Assembly: GCA_013361595.1 (NCBI GenBank)
Contig: JABFXT010000672.1
Coordinates: forward strand, 1 to 6,093
DNA length: 6,093 nucleotides
DNA from: Nocardia sp.
Lineage (GTDB): Bacteria; Actinomycetota; Actinomycetes; Mycobacteriales; Mycobacteriaceae
Direction of reading: 5' to 3'
The notes under the pieces were generated by a model. That model saw only the letters and a list, made by a program, of their open reading frames with translations, was not told where the DNA came from and did not search any database. Below, piece by piece: positions 5,140 through 6,093 of this stretch. A program made the position numbers and the translations under genes. Position 1 is the stretch's first letter, and each line of letters opens with the position of its first letter.

Positions 5140-5183
5140 TTACCCGACCGTGACTCGGCGTCGGTAACCTGACTCGTCGTCGT
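5140..5183 (+). repeat. Imperfect hairpin and tandem repeat in the pbpB-murE gap
   Basis: TTACC-C-GAC (5140-5148) can pair with GTCGGTAA (5160-5167), with one bulged C and an 11-nt loop. Two copies of a 14-mer, TGACTCGGCGTCGG (5151-5164) and TGACTCGTCGTCGT (5170-5183), match at 12 of 14 positions and start 19 bp apart. There is no U-tract, so it is not a clear terminator. A TANNNT hexamer (TAACCT, 5165-5170) lacks a good -35 partner. The tandem copies could bind a regulator of murE, with no further support. Confidence 0.35.
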
Positions 5184-5214
5184 ATCCGCGCTTCATCATG
5201 CAGAGAGGAATCCT

Positions 5215-6093
5215 GTGCCCGCGCAGTCCAGCCAGCACGCGCTGCGGCCGGCCCGGCCGCTGTCGACACCGCTGCCCGACCTGCTGGAACTGATCGGCGC
5301 CGAACTTCGGCCACCGGTCGCCACCGACCTGCTCGTCACCGGTATCGAACAGCGCTCCGACGCGGTTCTACCCGGTGACCTGTTCACGGCGTTACCCGGC
5401 TCCCGGGCGCACGGTGCCCGGTTCGCCGCGGCCGCGGTATCCCGCGGCGCGGTCGCCGTCCTCACCGATGCCGCCGGCGCGGAACTGGCCGGTGAGCTGT
5501 CGGTGCCGGTTCTCGTACGGGAGAATCCACGCGCGATCCTGGGTGAACTCTCGGCGGCGATCTACGGACATCCGTCGGAGCGGTTGCGGATCATCGGCAT
5601 CACCGGCACCTCCGGCAAGACCACCACGTCGTATCTGGTGGAGGCCGGGCTGGCCGCCGGTGGGCTGTCCACCGCGCTGATCGGCACCATCGAGACCAGG
5701 ATCGGGGGGCGCCGTGTTCCCAGCGCGCTCACCACACCCGAGGCGCCGCAACTGCACGCCATGTTCGCGCTGATGGTGGAGCAGGGGGTGGACGCGGTGG
5801 TGATGGAGGTGTCCAGTCACGCGCTGACCCTGGGCCGGGTCGACGGGGTCCGGTTCGCGGTGGGGGCGTTCACCAACCTGTCCCAGGACCATCTGGATTT
5901 CCACGCCGATTTCGAGGACTATTTCGCCGCCAAGCGCCGGCTGTTCGAGCCGGAGTCCCCGGTGGCCGCCCGTACCTCGGTGGTGTGTGTGGACGATGCC
6001 TGGGGGCGTCGTCTCGCCGACGGGCTGGATGTGCCGGTCAGCGTATCGACCACCGGATCCGCGGAGTGGTCGCTGGCCGGTCCCGCCCACGCG
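5215..6093 (+). CDS. murE: UDP-N-acetylmuramoyl-L-alanyl-D-glutamate ligase MurE (3' end outside window)
   Basis: MurE is the cytoplasmic ATP-dependent Mur ligase that adds the third stem residue to UDP-MurNAc-L-Ala-D-Glu. In mycolic-acid actinobacteria that residue is meso-diaminopimelate. The 293 residues present cover the N-terminal UDP-binding domain and most of the central ATPase domain. They include [12 protein letters not shown] (46-57) and the P-loop [10 protein letters not shown] (128-137). TTPE (173-176) and EVSSHAL (198-204) follow, then [12 protein letters not shown] (219-230). K240 in YFAAKRRLF is the expected carbamylated lysine. The C-terminal domain, whose DNPR-type motif would show the amino acid used, lies beyond the edge, so meso-DAP specificity is inferred. 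I chose GTG 5215 because GAGG at 5205-5208 sits 6 nt upstream. An 89-bp gap separates it from pbpB. In M. tuberculosis, as I recall, other genes lie between the two. Confidence 0.95.
   Translation, partial: MPAQSSQHALRPARPLSTPLPDLLELIGAELRPPVATDLLVTGIEQRSDAVLPGDLFTALPGSRAHGARFAAAAVSRGAVAVLTDAAGAELAGELSVPVLVRENPRAILGELSAAIYGHPSERLRIIGITGTSGKTTTSYLVEAGLAAGGLSTALIGTIETRIGGRRVPSALTTPEAPQLHAMFALMVEQGVDAVVMEVSSHALTLGRVDGVRFAVGAFTNLSQDHLDFHADFEDYFAAKRRLFEPESPVAARTSVVCVDDAWGRRLADGLDVPVSVSTTGSAEWSLAGPAHA

Noticed and set aside
1..6093. CRISPR arrays, tRNA or rRNA genes, insertion sequences, prophage or attachment sites
   Set aside because: None seen. No regularly spaced long repeats, transposase motifs or tRNA-like folds were recognised.

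Overview
This is a stretch of the division and cell-wall (dcw) cluster of a high-GC actinobacterium. All genes are on the + strand, in the order mraZ, rsmH (mraW), an ftsL-type gene, pbpB (ftsI) and murE. The murE gene runs off the right edge. Three things point to the Mycobacteriales (Nocardia/Rhodococcus/Mycobacterium group), most likely Nocardia-like. MraZ is 143 residues and very close to what I remember of the mycobacterial protein. The FtsL-type protein has a long Pro/Ala-rich C-terminal tail. The PbpB carries the mycobacterial-type motifs and C-terminus. Genus is an inference; no marker gene is present.

Layout. Bases 1-369 hold no convincing gene. They end in a good sigma-70-type promoter (254-281) overlapped by three 10-bp-phased MraZ boxes (257-283), then a leader with a small hairpin and a strong ribosome site. 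mraZ is 370-801. The 277 bases that follow contain a hairpin with a CTTCCCC loop, matching the published actinobacterial mraW RNA motif. A set of overlapping inverted repeats lies just before the rsmH ribosome site. rsmH is best started at the TTG at 1079 and ends at 2056. Bases 2057-2276 form a second unusual gap. It contains a perfect 20-bp palindrome, an 8-bp GC hairpin and a 9-bp direct repeat. It is also spanned by a 75-codon frame whose start and stop both make ATGA overlaps with the neighbouring genes. The ftsL-type gene (2277-3170) overlaps pbpB (3167-5125) by ATGA. An 89-bp gap with an imperfect hairpin and a tandem repeat precedes murE (5215 to the edge).

How the genes work together. 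MraZ is the cluster's transcription regulator and probably controls its own promoter here. RsmH methylates 16S rRNA at the decoding site. The FtsL-type protein and PbpB are divisome membrane proteins that build septal peptidoglycan. MurE makes the UDP-MurNAc-tripeptide precursor in the cytoplasm.

The genes themselves are ordinary. I do not see an undescribed multi-gene system. The parts worth a second look are the intergenic regulatory elements, above all the rsmH-ftsL gap.
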